DNA of 64,000 nucleotides from Truepera sp965215315 (GCA_965215315.1 CBDCDB010000008.1:1984001-2048000); one strand, 5' to 3'. Positions 26,070 to 35,192 are shown, counted from the first letter of the stretch. The notes: generated from the letters alone by a model not told the origin. A program made the numbers and translations.

Positions 26070-26951
26070 AGGGTGTTTGGGAAATCCCCCACCTATGTTT
26101 AGGTAGGGGTGAATGGTCAAGCGAAAGCAGTATACAACGGACTTAAAAGACGCTGAATGGAAGGTGCTCGAGCCCTACTCACTCAAGTTGCTGCCTGAAC
26201 CAAGAAGAGGGCGCAAGACGGGTTATGAACTCAGAGTACTGCTTGATGCTATGCGCTATGTGCTGAGAAACGGCTGCACCTAGCGAGACTTACCAGGCGA
26301 CTTTCCCCGCGTGGCAAAGCGTGTACTACCACTTTGCGAAGTGGCGAGCGGTGGGGCTGTGGCGCAAGCTCAACAAGCACTTGCGGCGTGCGTTAAGGAA
26401 AAGGCTTGAGCGTAACGAAGAACCGAGCGCCGGTTGTGCTGATAGCCAATCGGTCAAAGCAGGAAGCTTGCACGGTAACGGCTTTGACGGAGCCAAGAGC
26501 GTTAACGGCAAGAAAAGGCATCTGCTGGTGGATACCCTCGGGCTGGTGCTGAGTGTGTTGGTGACGAGCGCGAATGTACCTGAACGCAAAGGGCTGTCAC
26601 TACTCTTAAACCACAGCAAACCTCATGTACCGAGGTTGTAGCATTTGTGGCTCGACCGGGGTTATAAGGGCACTGCTTTCAGCAACCGTATCCTTTTGTG
26701 TTTCGGTATCGTGCTTGAAATCGTCGCTCGTCGTGTTAAGAAAGGCTTTGGCCTACAAGCCAGGCGCTGGGTTGTGGAGCGCACGTTTGCTTGGTTAGGA
26801 AACTACCGCAGGCTCAGCAAAGATTATGAAACCCTCCCCGCCTCGAGCGAAGCCTTTATCTATCTCGCAAGTCGCGACTTTATCACCAAGCGCCTTGCTC
26901 AAACTAACCACACACCCTGGAGAAACCGGTGAACCTATTCCAAAACACCCT
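26070..26951 (+). mobile_element. IS5-family insertion sequence
   Basis: An 882-bp element with inverted ends AGGGTGTTTGGGAA and AGGGTGTTTTGGAA (right end reversed) and a CTAG duplication at 26066-26069 and 26952-26955, the YTAR target of the IS5 group. It interrupts hisD. Confidence 0.85.
26113..26932 (+). pseudogene. IS5 transposase, broken
   Basis: The pieces form one IS5-type transposase: DUF4096-like N-terminus (DAEWKVLEPY ... LRNGCT), then a DDE domain with D in ADSQSVKAG, D in LDRGYKG and E in VVERTFAWLGNYRRLSKDYE. A stop replaces the expected Trp after RNGCT (26279-26281), one frame change is needed at ~26310 (to AWQSVYYHFAKW), and a TAG stands at 26638-26640. It cannot make full-length transposase. 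Confidence 0.75.
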
Positions 26952-27590
26952 CTAGCTCGAGGCTCGCTTCAGGCGTCATGGGCTGAAACGTCAGCGATTT
27001 CATAAACTTGCCAACGTTGAGGCCGCTGCTGTAGTGCGCGGCGTAGCGCGTCGGCAAGATGTGGTTGGGGCCGGACACTTTATCGCCGTAAGCTACCGGC
27101 ACCTCTTCGCCCAGAAACAGGCTGCCATAACTGTGGAGCGCGCCCAGATACCGCCTCGGCTTGTCTGCGTGAACCTCCAGCTGTTCAGGGGCGTAACGGT
27201 CGCTGACCGCTACGGTTTCCGCAAAGCTGTCACACAAGACGATTTCGCCGCAATCTTCCCACGCGCTTCCGGCAGCTTCGCGTGCGGGACTCGGCAAAGC
27301 GGCAATCAGTTCGGGAATACGCGCTGCGACCCGCTCGGCAACTGTGGAGGAAGCCACGCCGGTGAGGTCGGGCCGTGTTCGGCTTGCGCCACGAGGTCAA
27401 CTGCGACGCGTTCAGGGTCGGCGCTTTCCTCGGCACTCACCGCGACCTCACTCGGCCCCGCAAACACGTCGATGCCTGCCGGACAGGAGGCGTTTGGCTT
27501 TGGCGACGTAGATGTTACCGGGGCCGACTAGGATGTCCTCTTTGTGCCCCGTAAAGTGCCTGTAGGCCGTCGCCGCAACTGCCTGCACGG
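26952..27590 (-). pseudogene. hisD: hisD, central fragment with frameshifts
   Basis: The minus strand carries the middle of histidinol dehydrogenase, the last enzyme of histidine synthesis (histidinol to histidine with two NAD+). Recognisable blocks: AVAATAYRHFTGHKEDILVGPGNIYVAKAKR, then GIDVFAGPSEVAVSAEESADPE, DLVAQAEHGP and the catalytic GPNHILPT. At least two one-base frame changes are needed, at ~27478 and ~27355. The N-terminal third is missing: at ~27590 it abuts a MocR fragment on the other strand. With the IS5 insertion this gene is clearly dead, so any working hisD must be elsewhere. Confidence 0.8.
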
Positions 27591-27595
27591 TGTGC

Positions 27596-28300
27596 GCTGC
27601 ACGCCCGAGCAGATCGTCATTACGAGCGGAACCCAAAAGGCGTTGTGGGCCGTGACGCAGCTGTTACTCGAGCCCGGTGACGTCGTCGCACCAGCATCTG
27701 CTCGGCGTGACGATGCGTCTGGGGCGGCGCGTGGAGCTGCTCGAGTGGGCGGAGCGCTCCGGCGCGTGGATCGTCGAAGACGGCTATGACAGCGAGTTTC
27801 GCTATTCCGGGCATCCGCTCGAGTCGTTGCAAGGGCTCGAGCGGGCCGGACGGGTGGTCTACCTGATGACCTTTAGTAAAACCCTGTTTCCGGCGCTGCG
27901 GCTCGGTTATAGGGTCGCGCCGCAACCCCTGTTAGCGGCGGTCACGGCGTTTCTTGAAACGACGCAGCGCAGCTTAGGGCTTTTGGAACAGGTCGCGCTC
28001 CACCATTTTCCCGAAGCGGGCCACTTTGCCAGACCTATTCGCAGGATGCGTGCGCTCTACGCCGAGCGGCAGCATTTGCTTATTGGCGGGCTCGAGCGAA
28101 ACCCGTACGGCCTGCTCAGTTTTACGCCGAGCGACGCCGGACTTCACCTCGTTACCAAACTGCTTGGGCCGTTCAAACCCCACATGACCGGAGGCTTGCC
28201 CATCAACCAAGTAGCCTCGCAGCATCTGCGCGAGCGTGGCGTCGGGGCTCCGGCGTTGTCGTCGTTTTGTCTCGAGTCGGATGCTCAGGGTGTCCTGCTT
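27596..28300 (+). pseudogene. MocR-type (GntR/aminotransferase) regulator fragment
   Basis: The plus strand encodes the class I aminotransferase-like part of a MocR regulator: PEQIVITSGTQKALWAVTQLLLEPGD, then a jump of one frame and ~55 missing residues at ~27680, then SHQHLLGVTMRLGRRVELLEW, VEDGYDSEFRYSG and the PLP lysine motif FSKTLFPALRLGY. The N-terminal GntR winged helix is absent and the last ~20 residues are lost at the IS630 end (28301). MocR proteins control vitamin B6 or amino acid genes. This is a dead fragment. Confidence 0.75.
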
Positions 28301-28310
28301 AGCATTTGCA

Positions 28311-28976
28311 TCAATCATAGCCACAGTGATTAAAGCAGTTCTGAACCTCTTGCGGTGAGACGGTAGCAATAGCTTTAGCAATAGCGTTGATGAGGTCGGC
28401 GACAAGAGTTGCGCGGGCTTTTCTAAGAAAGGCTTTGACTTTAGAGAAGACGAGTTCGATGGGATTAAAGTCGGGTGAGTAGGTTGGGAGGTAGCCAAGG
28501 TAGCAGCCTGCACCTTCAACGAGTCGCCTGACGTTTTTGTTGTGGTGAATGGTGAAGTTATCCATAAACACCACTTGTCCAGGGTTTAGCGTGGGGACGA
28601 GTACCTCACGCAAGTAGGTGAGAAACGCCGTAGTATCTACAGCACCGGGATGAATCAGGCAACGTTCAGGGTCGAGTCCTTGTGGGGTAATTGCAGCGAT
28701 TAAGCTGAGCTTGCCTTCTCTGCGTCTGGGGGCGTCATCGACTGCACGGGTTCCTTTAGCTGAGCGGGCGTAGGTGCGGGTCAGTCCCAACCACGCCCCG
28801 CTTTCATCTAGAAACACAAAGTCTTCGGCCTCGAGCCGGGTGACTTCGGCTAACCACTGTTCGCGAGCAGCTTCGTCCCGTTCTTTGGCGTAGAGACGCT
28901 TTTTTTACGCGTGATACCCAGTCGTTTGCAATACAAGTTCACCGTCGAAAAGGCGAGTTCAACCCCTTGTTCCTTA
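28311..28976 (-). pseudogene. IS630 transposase, C-terminal part
   Basis: Encodes the rest of the HTH region (VKEQGVELAFSTVNLYCKRLGITRKK) and the DDE_3 catalytic domain: FLDESGAW (first D), VVFMDNFTIHHNK (second D) and SPDFNPIELVFSKVK (E). The two parts are in different frames joined at a run of seven A on the minus strand (28900-28906), an A_AAA_AAG heptamer in the right phase for -1 frameshifting, as in other two-frame IS630 elements. The N-terminal part is separated by the inserted IS110 element, so the gene is inactive. Confidence 0.8.
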
Positions 28977-28999
28977 ACCTGAGATGCTGTGTTGATTTG

Positions 29000-29953
29000 T
29001 CAAGCTTGAACTGAAGTTGGCTGGAAGGGTTTCCTGTGCGTAAGCACGCCAAAGATCATCCTTAGCAGTTTAGCCATACATGCTACCACCGCCGCCTTTT
29101 TATGTTTACCATGCCTCACCAGACGTTCAAAGAAGTCCTTAACGACAGGATTAAAACGAATAGCTGCGAGGCACGGCATGTACAAGATATGCCGCAAGTA
29201 GGCAGAACCTAAGCGTGAGATATGGCTTGGTTGAGCCACGCTCGTACCGGAGGTAAACTGGGTAGGTGTCAGCCCAACAAAGGCGACTAGCTTGCGTGCT
29301 GTAGCAAACCGCGCTACCGAGCCTAACTCTGCCAGGAGCAGACACGCAGTCCGAATCCCAATCCCAGGAATGCTCGTCAACAACAAGAGTTCGTGCTCGT
29401 TCGAACGCTTCGTCTCCAGCTCGAGCTCATTCTCCAGGGCTTGCTTTTCTACTGCTAGTGAGGCCATGCGCCGCTTCAGGGAAGTCACCACCTCGGGATG
29501 AACCTGACCATGTTCGGCTGCCTCGAGCCGGTTCTTGAGTCGCGTCAGGTCCTTCGCTAGCGCCTGAATTTCCCGAGCGAGCGATTGCCGTAGCGGACTC
29601 ACGGCGAGGGTGGGAGCAGGTTGCCGCTCTTTGACGTAAACCGCTAGCCACAAGGCGTCCGCTTTATCGGTTTTGTTACGGCGGTGCTGGCGCTTCATGA
29701 AATAGCTGACCTGGGCTGGATTAAGGATGCTCACGCTCACGTAAGTGCCTTGTAAGGTCGCAGCAAGACGCCGGTGGTAGGAGCCCGTTGCTTCCAGGGC
29801 CAGACGGCAGTTCGGAAAGAATTCGAGCCAAGTTAGCAGCTCACGATGGCCTTCTGGGGTGTTACCAAACTTTCCCCGATGGATTTCACCGGTATCAAGG
29901 AGTGCAGCCACGTCCAGGCTGAGTTTGCTTACGTCGATGCCTACAAACGTCAT
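29000..29953 (-). CDS. IS110 transposase (DEDD/serine bridge recombinase)
   Basis: 317 residues, identical to the copy at 36162. The N-terminal RuvC-like DEDD domain has GIDVSK (D6), EATGSYH (E, ~57) and KTDKADALWLA (two Asp, ~98-101). A coiled-coil stretch (~135-190) leads to the Transposase_20 domain with SIPGIGIRTACLLLAELG, FVGLTPTQFTSGTS and HISRLGSAYLRHILY, where the catalytic serine is expected. IS110 recombinases use a bridge RNA from the 5' leader to pair donor and target DNA. The gene is intact. Confidence 0.92.
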   Translation of the reverse strand: MTFVGIDVSKLSLDVAALLDTGEIHRGKFGNTPEGHRELLTWLEFFPNCRLALEATGSYHRRLAATLQGTYVSVSILNPAQVSYFMKRQHRRNKTDKADALWLAVYVKERQPAPTLAVSPLRQSLAREIQALAKDLTRLKNRLEAAEHGQVHPEVVTSLKRRMASLAVEKQALENELELETKRSNEHELLLLTSIPGIGIRTACLLLAELGSVARFATARKLVAFVGLTPTQFTSGTSVAQPSHISRLGSAYLRHILYMPCLAAIRFNPVVKDFFERLVRHGKHKKAAVVACMAKLLRMIFGVLTHRKPFQPTSVQA

Positions 29954-30195
29954 CTCGTCCTCCAGCTTGGGTCCGGCTCTAGGCCACCACCGCTCGCATA
30001 CTTGCAGATCCGGCCTTAACGGCTCAGGATGCTGGTTCGGAGTCTTGGTGATGGGTTGAGCAGGCCTATCTCAGGTACGAGCTCAAACGCTCAGGTTCGG
30101 AGTCGGCCTTACTCTTGACCCGCACTCAACATACAAGTTCGGAGTTATTCTCACGTCCGGCACGCAAATCCTGTACTTTCGGTGACTGACAACCT
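29954..30195 (-). ncRNA. Candidate bridge RNA leader of IS110 copy 2
   Basis: Non-coding leader identical to that of the other copies. It carries ATCTCAGGT (plus strand, 30068-30076), the reverse complement of the element's terminal ACCTGAGAT (28977-28985), in the position of a bridge-RNA guide. Structure not computed. Confidence 0.4.
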
Positions 30196-30323
30196 TCCCA
30201 AAGATTGCGACTTCGCCGTTTCTTGAAAGTACTCGAGCGTTTTGGTCATAGGTACGCCTTAAGCTTATGAGAGGAAACCTGTCAGGGGCGGAAAACCTAT
30301 CCCCGGAGAAACCTCGAACTCAG

Positions 30324-30597
30324 GTTCCTTAGCAAACCGTTCAGCATGTTCTATCAGCGTCTCATCGCTATGCGCCTCGAGCTGCCGCTTAAACGCCTGC
30401 ACCTGTTCCGGGGTTAGCTTGCGGGTGCGGCCTGGTGAGGTTCTTGCTTTGAGTTCGCCTTGCCCAGCGCGTGCTAGGTAACGATAAACCGTCGCTCGGT
30501 CTATTTTGAAACGTCTTGCTACTTCTACCTTAGCAAGCCCTTCTTCCTCAACTGCTATTACGATTCTCGTTCTTAAGTCTTCCGAGTACGCTCGCAT
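30324..30597 (-). pseudogene. IS630 transposase, N-terminal part
   Basis: Begins MRAYSEDLRTRIVIAVEEEGLAKVEV, the paired-type HTH of IS630 transposases, and continues to ETLIEHAERFAKE, where the IS110 element breaks in. The reading frame runs ~20 codons into the insertion before a stop. Start is the ATG at 30597. Confidence 0.82.
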
Positions 30598-30681
30598 TCC
30601 TTACTATCGTGTGTCGTAACCTATTTTGCAAATGCTATATTTTGCGAGTTGCATCTTTATGCGTTATGGTCAGTTCTTGAG

Positions 30682-33600
30682 ATGCCTAAACGCGACGACC
30701 TCCAAAAAATCCTGATTCTCGGCAGCGGCCCCATCGTCATCGGCCAAGCCGCCGAGTTCGACTATTCCGGTACGCAGGCGTGTAAAGCACTCCGCGCCGC
30801 TGGCTTCACAGTAACGCTGATCAACTCAAACCCGGCAACGATTATGACCGACCCGGAGGTGGCGGATAGAACTTACATCGAACCGCTTACCCCCGAAGTT
30901 GCCGAACTCGTGATTGCCGCCGAAAAACCCGATGCTTTGTTGCCCACACTCGGCGGACAAACCGCGCTTAACTTAGCCAAAACCTTGTTTGAAACCGGCA
31001 TTTTAGATAGATACGGCGTCGAACTCATCGGCGCGAATTACGACGCCATCAACAAGGGCGAAGACCGGCAGCTGTTTCAGGCAGCGATGGCGAAAATCGG
31101 CATCAAAACGCCCGCCGGAAAGATGGTCACGACCCTCACTGAAGCGTTGGCCTTTACCGAAACCATCGGTTATCCGGCGATTATCCGGCCTTCATTTACG
31201 CTTGGCGGCACGGGCGGCGGCATCGCTTACGACGAGGCCGAGTTTCGGGAGATCGTCAAGGGAGGCTTGCACGATTCGCCGGTGCATTCAGTACTCGTAG
31301 AGCAGTCGGTGTTGGGCTGGAAAGAGTATGAGCTCGAGGTCATGCGCGACGTTAATGACACCGTGGTCATCATCTGCTCGATTGAAAACTTCGACCCGAT
31401 GGGCGTGCATACCGGCGATTCGATTACGGTAGCCCCGGCACAAACGTTATCCGACAAGGAGTACCAGCGTTTACGGGACTATTCGATAGCGATCATCCGT
31501 GAAATTGGCGTCGATACCGGCGGCTCGAATATTCAGTTTGCGGTGAACCCTAAAGACGGTGACGTAATTGTGATTGAGATGAACCCGAGAGTGTCGCGCT
31601 CGTCGGCGCTGGCGTCTAAAGCAACAGGCTATCCGATCGCGAAGATTGCAGCGCTCTTAGCAGTCGGCTATCACCTCGACGAACTGCCGAACGACATCAC
31701 GCAGGAGACCAAAGCGGCGTTTGAACCCTCGATTGATTACGTGGTGACGAAGATTCCCCGGTTTGCCTTTGAAAAGTTTCCCGGTACGACGGAACTCTTA
31801 GGCACACAGATGCGCTCGGTCGGCGAGGTCATGGCGATTGGGCGCACCTTTAAGGAGTCGCTCCAGAAGGCGCTCCGGTCTTTAGAGTCCGACGTAAGGA
31901 CGGAAACCAAGGATTTGAGTTTGGGGGGACTCGAGGCCCGCCTCACCGCGACCCCCAAACGCCTTCCGGCTGTGCTCGAGCTTTTACGGCGCGGCAAAAG
32001 TGTGAGGTTCTTACACGACAAAACCGCCATCGACCCCTGGTTTCTCTCCCAACTCAAAGAGATTACCGACGCCGAACACGAGATTACGGCGCTCGGCAAC
32101 CCGGAAAACTGGAACTGGGAGACGTGGCGCGAGGTCAAGCGGTTTGGTTTCTCCGACGCTGATTTAGCGACCTTGACCGGTGCTGATGCTAAAGATGTCA
32201 GAAGATGGCGTTTGGAGCACCACAGCGCCCCGGTTTACAAAACCGTAGACACCTGCGCCGCCGAGTTCGAGGCGTACACGCCGTATCACTACTCGACGTA
32301 TGAGTGGGAAGACGAAGTGGAGTCCTCAGACCGGCCCAAAGTCGTGATTTTAGGTTCCGGCCCGAACCGTATCGGGCAAGGGGTCGAATTCGACTACGCA
32401 ACCGTTCATGCGGTCTGGGCGCTGAAAGACGCCGGGTTTGAAACCATCATGGTCAACTCGAACCCGGAAACCGTCTCGACGGACTACGACACCGCCGACC
32501 GGCTCTATTTTGAACCGCTGACGCTCGAGGACGTCCTCAACATCGTTGACCGCGAACGTCCGGTCGGCGTCATCGTTCAACTCGGCGGGCAGACGCCGTT
32601 AAGACTTGCGCAGCCTTTGACCGACGCGGGCGTCCCGCTTTGGGGAACACCGGCTCGAGCCATCTCCCAAGCCGAAGACCGCAATTCATTTCACGAACTC
32701 TGCAAACGCTTAAACATTCCGCAACCCGTCGGGGGCGTCGCCGTAAAACCTGAAGACGCCGCCAAACTTGCCGCAGGCATCGGTTATCCGGTGATGGTCA
32801 GGCCGTCGTTTGTACTCGGTGGGCGGGCGATGCAGGTCGTTTACGATGAGGTGGAGCTAGAGCGTTATCTGACGGACGTTTACGCCGAACTGCCCGGAAA
32901 CCCGTCTATCTTGGTCGATGACTTTATCGCCGGAGCGCAAGAGGTGGACGTAGACGCGCTTGCCGACGGTGAACGGGTCGTTGTCGCGGGCATCATGGAG
33001 CATATCGAGGGTGCAGGCGTCCATTCAGGTGATTCGGCGTGTATCACGCCGCCCGTAAATCTAAGCGAAGCGGTCATTCAAACACTGCACGAGTACAGCG
33101 TTAAGTTAGCTGAGGCTATTGGGGTACGTGGTCTTGTCAATATCCAGTACGTCATCAAAAATGGTGAAGTGCTGGTCATCGAAGCAAACCCGCGCGCCAG
33201 CCGCACCGTGCCGTATTTATCCAAAGCTGTCGGACATCCCCTAGCTAAATACGCCGCGCTGATTGCTGCCGGGAAAACACTAGAAGGGTTGGGTTTTACC
33301 GAGACGCCGAAACCGGCGTTTTACAGCGCCAAAGAGGTCGTCTTGCCGTTTCTCAAGTTCAAAAATATTCTGCCGGTGTTGGGGCCGGAGATGCGTTCGA
33401 CGGGTGAGAGCATGGGCACCGACCCCGACCCGTATGTGGCGTACGCCAAAGCGTTGCTGGGCGCGAACGTCAAGCTGCCGGAGGTGGGTACCGCGCTCGT
33501 TTTAGGTAAGGGTTTAGACGCCGTAAAAGCTGAGTTGGAGGTGTTAGGCTTTACCCTCATCACCGAATCGACGTCTGAAGAACCCGAGTATGACCTGCTG

Positions 33601-33774
33601 ATTGACACCGACCATACGCAAGAGTTAAGGAGGGGGCTCGAGTCCGGCGTCCCCTACGTCACGACAGCCGACGCCGCCCGCTGGCTCGTCAAGGCACTTG
33701 CTGCACTAAAAGAGAAGCCGCTGAACGTTCATGCGTTGCAAGATTTGGGCACGTTGGCAACGCAAATCCACTAG
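30682..33774 (+). CDS. carB: Carbamoyl-phosphate synthase large subunit
   Basis: 1030 residues, near the usual 1050-1080. ATG 30682 begins the family start MPKRDDLQKILILGSGPIVIGQAAEFDYSG; the frame extends upstream to the IS630 end but that part is not conserved. Two homologous synthetase halves, each with a pre-ATP-grasp and ATP-grasp domain, are visible (second half starts ~res 540, VVILGSGPNRIGQGVEFDY; metal motif VIEMNPRVSRSSALASKATG and its partner VIEANPRASRTVPYLSKAVGHP). A C-terminal MGS-like allosteric domain follows. Makes carbamoyl phosphate for arginine and pyrimidines with CarA, which is not next to it. The IS630 end lies 46 bp upstream, so its promoter is probably rearranged. It overlaps the convergent ispF by 4 bases. 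Confidence 0.97.
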   Translation: MPKRDDLQKILILGSGPIVIGQAAEFDYSGTQACKALRAAGFTVTLINSNPATIMTDPEVADRTYIEPLTPEVAELVIAAEKPDALLPTLGGQTALNLAKTLFETGILDRYGVELIGANYDAINKGEDRQLFQAAMAKIGIKTPAGKMVTTLTEALAFTETIGYPAIIRPSFTLGGTGGGIAYDEAEFREIVKGGLHDSPVHSVLVEQSVLGWKEYELEVMRDVNDTVVIICSIENFDPMGVHTGDSITVAPAQTLSDKEYQRLRDYSIAIIREIGVDTGGSNIQFAVNPKDGDVIVIEMNPRVSRSSALASKATGYPIAKIAALLAVGYHLDELPNDITQETKAAFEPSIDYVVTKIPRFAFEKFPGTTELLGTQMRSVGEVMAIGRTFKESLQKALRSLESDVRTETKDLSLGGLEARLTATPKRLPAVLELLRRGKSVRFLHDKTAIDPWFLSQLKEITDAEHEITALGNPENWNWETWREVKRFGFSDADLATLTGADAKDVRRWRLEHHSAPVYKTVDTCAAEFEAYTPYHYSTYEWEDEVESSDRPKVVILGSGPNRIGQGVEFDYATVHAVWALKDAGFETIMVNSNPETVSTDYDTADRLYFEPLTLEDVLNIVDRERPVGVIVQLGGQTPLRLAQPLTDAGVPLWGTPARAISQAEDRNSFHELCKRLNIPQPVGGVAVKPEDAAKLAAGIGYPVMVRPSFVLGGRAMQVVYDEVELERYLTDVYAELPGNPSILVDDFIAGAQEVDVDALADGERVVVAGIMEHIEGAGVHSGDSACITPPVNLSEAVIQTLHEYSVKLAEAIGVRGLVNIQYVIKNGEVLVIEANPRASRTVPYLSKAVGHPLAKYAALIAAGKTLEGLGFTETPKPAFYSAKEVVLPFLKFKNILPVLGPEMRSTGESMGTDPDPYVAYAKALLGANVKLPEVGTALVLGKGLDAVKAELEVLGFTLITESTSEEPEYDLLIDTDHTQELRRGLESGVPYVTTADAARWLVKALAALKEKPLNVHALQDLGTLATQIH

Positions 33775-34250
33775 CGCACCCGGACGAGTACCGTCGCCCG
33801 CGCCTGCACGTGGTCGAGCGCGAGTCCTTCGCTGGTCTTAAAACCGATGCCGACGCGTTCCGGTGACAGCCCGAGCAGCGCGGCGACGCTGCTCGCAATA
33901 TCTGCGCGGTACGGCCCGAGTTTGGGCGTGTCAAGCGTCACCACGAGGGCGACGTTGACGAGTTCGGCCCCGCGCGAACGGAGCGTCTCGAGACAACGCG
34001 AAACGATCTCGCGACTGTCCATGTCCTTAAAGGCCGGGTCGGAAGGCGGATAGTACACGCCGATGTCGCCTAACGCGAGGCTCGACAGAAGCGCGTCTGA
34101 GAGCGCGTGCAGGGGCGCGTCCCCGTCCGAATGTGCCGCCGCCCCCCGTAAACTCGGTACCTCGACGCCGCCCAGCAGCAACCGTCTGTCAGCTATCAGC
34201 GCGTGCGCGTCCTCGCCAAACCCGATCCGTAACCCGTCCAAAACGCTCAT
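33771..34250 (-). CDS. ispF: 2-C-methyl-D-erythritol 2,4-cyclodiphosphate synthase
   Basis: 159 residues, normal length. The metal ligands D14 and H16 lie in FGEDAHAL, and HSDGDAPLHALSDALL is the family signature with the third histidine; GDIGVYYPPSDPAFK and the C-terminal GFKTSEGL loop are conserved. It converts CDP-methylerythritol diphosphate to the cyclic diphosphate in the MEP isoprenoid pathway. Start ATG 34250 follows a TACAAT box by 5 bases on the minus strand, so the mRNA may be leaderless. Its end overlaps carB by 4 bases tail to tail. Confidence 0.97.
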   Translation of the reverse strand: MSVLDGLRIGFGEDAHALIADRRLLLGGVEVPSLRGAAAHSDGDAPLHALSDALLSSLALGDIGVYYPPSDPAFKDMDSREIVSRCLETLRSRGAELVNVALVVTLDTPKLGPYRADIASSVAALLGLSPERVGIGFKTSEGLALDHVQARATVLVRVR

Positions 34251-34255
34251 ACCCT

Positions 34256-34261
34256 ATTGTA
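34256..34261 (-). promoter_or_regulatory. Leaderless -10 box of ispF
   Basis: TACAAT on the minus strand, 5 bases from the ispF ATG; part of the TANNNT series in this window. Confidence 0.45.
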
Positions 34262-34289
34262 GGGGTTCGCCGTAATCTACCCGGCCTTA

Positions 34290-34295
34290 TACAAT
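34290..34295 (+). promoter_or_regulatory. Leaderless -10 box of EamA transporter gene
   Basis: TACAAT, 7 bases before the ATG at 34303; no ribosome site is present. Confidence 0.45.
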
Positions 34296-34302
34296 CAACC
34301 TT

Positions 34303-35184
34303 ATGCCCCGCCGCACCGGTATCTTTACCCTCGTCTTGATCACCCTCATCTGGGGAACGACGTTTGTCATCGTCAAGGAGACCGTCGCCACCGTCTCCCC
34401 CGCGCTGCTGCTGGCCCTGCGTTTTTCAGTTGCGGCGCTCCTATTCATCTGGGTCAGGCCGAGCAAAAGGGCGCTCGTACCGGGACTGATTTTGGGCGTG
34501 CTGTCGTTTTTAGGCTTTGCAACCCAGACCATAGGTTTGGTCGGTACGACCGCCTCAAAAGCCGCCTTTATCACCGGCCTCAGCGTAATTTTGACGCCAC
34601 TTTTTAGCGCCTTGTGGTTTCGCTTTAGGGGGTTTCGGCGCAGCGTTCCAACGAGGGCGTATCTGGCGGCGGCAGTCGCCCTCAGCGGTCTTGGGCTGAT
34701 GAGTCTGACCGGCGCACAGGGACTTACGGAGGGCGACATGTGGATTTTAGGAACAGCGGTCTTTTACGCGTTTTACATCATCTACTTGGGCGAAGTTGCG
34801 CCGAAATACGGGGTGCTCGAGCTGTCCGCCGTGCAGTTCTGGTTGATGGCGCTCTTGGCGTGGGTATGGGCCGCGCCGCAACTTGGGCAATTGGGGAATC
34901 TAAGCGCCGGGTCGGTGGGGTCGCTTGTTTATCTGGGCGCGGTGGCGACGGCGCTAGTCTCGATTTTGCAGGTACGGGCGCAGCGGGTGGTGAGCGCACA
35001 CGTGGCGGCGCTGATTTTTGTGCTCGAGCCCGTCTTTGCCGCGCTGTTCGCCTATCTGCTCCTCGGCGAGTCGCTCGGCGTGTGGGGTTGGGTCGGCGCT
35101 GGGCTGGTCGGCGTAGCGATGCTATTGAGTGAACTTAGGCTGGAAAAGGAGGGAGGGCTCGAGCCCGCTCCACCAGCCCCTTAA
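34303..35184 (+). CDS. EamA/DMT-family transporter
   Basis: 293 residues with ten predicted membrane helices in two EamA repeats. The first starts LVLITLIWGTTFVIVKETV and the second starts near residue 150 with GTAVFYAFYIIYLGEVAPKYG; ALIFVLEPVFAALFAYLLLGESLGVWGWVGAGLV is the typical end of repeat two. The family exports amino acids, metabolites or drugs; substrate unknown. Divergent from ispF with two back-to-back leaderless promoters in a 52-base gap; the PaiB-like gene follows 8 bases downstream but has its own -10 box. Confidence 0.9.
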   Translation: MPRRTGIFTLVLITLIWGTTFVIVKETVATVSPALLLALRFSVAALLFIWVRPSKRALVPGLILGVLSFLGFATQTIGLVGTTASKAAFITGLSVILTPLFSALWFRFRGFRRSVPTRAYLAAAVALSGLGLMSLTGAQGLTEGDMWILGTAVFYAFYIIYLGEVAPKYGVLELSAVQFWLMALLAWVWAAPQLGQLGNLSAGSVGSLVYLGAVATALVSILQVRAQRVVSAHVAALIFVLEPVFAALFAYLLLGESLGVWGWVGAGLVGVAMLLSELRLEKEGGLEPAPPAP

Positions 35185-35187
35185 ACT
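35182..35187 (+). promoter_or_regulatory. Leaderless -10 box of PaiB-like gene
   Basis: TAAACT, 5 bases before the ATG at 35193, overlapping the stop of the upstream gene. Confidence 0.4.
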
Positions 35188-35192
35188 GGGGT

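Larger units (their letters stand above)
28977..30323 (-). mobile_element. IS110-family element, copy 2 (complete)
   Basis: A 1347-bp element inside the IS630 transposase gene, flanked by the same octamer GTTCCTTA at 28969-28976 and 30324-30331. Ends are ACCTGAG (left) and CTCAG (right). Removing element plus one octamer restores the IS630 reading frame exactly (ERFAKE-QGVELAF). The part 28977-30195 is identical to copy 3; the outer 30196-30323 differs by ~30%. Confidence 0.92.
28302..30635 (-). mobile_element. IS630-family element, interrupted by IS110 element
   Basis: Inverted ends: the left GCATTTGCATCAAT and the right, read inwards, GCATTTGCAAAATA, each flanked by TA (28300-28301 and 30636-30637), the standard IS630 target. 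Without the nested 1347-bp element and one duplicated octamer the IS is about 980 bp. The transposase gene is split into the parts at 30324-30597 and 28311-28976. The right end lies only 46 bases from the carB start. Confidence 0.8.

Noticed and set aside
25937..26146. 69-residue plus-strand frame across the IS5 left end
   Set aside because: Spans the junction between the hisD remnant and the IS end; no coding signal.
30649..30681. Longer carB start running back towards the IS630 end
   Set aside because: The extra residues are not family-like; MPKRDD is the typical start.
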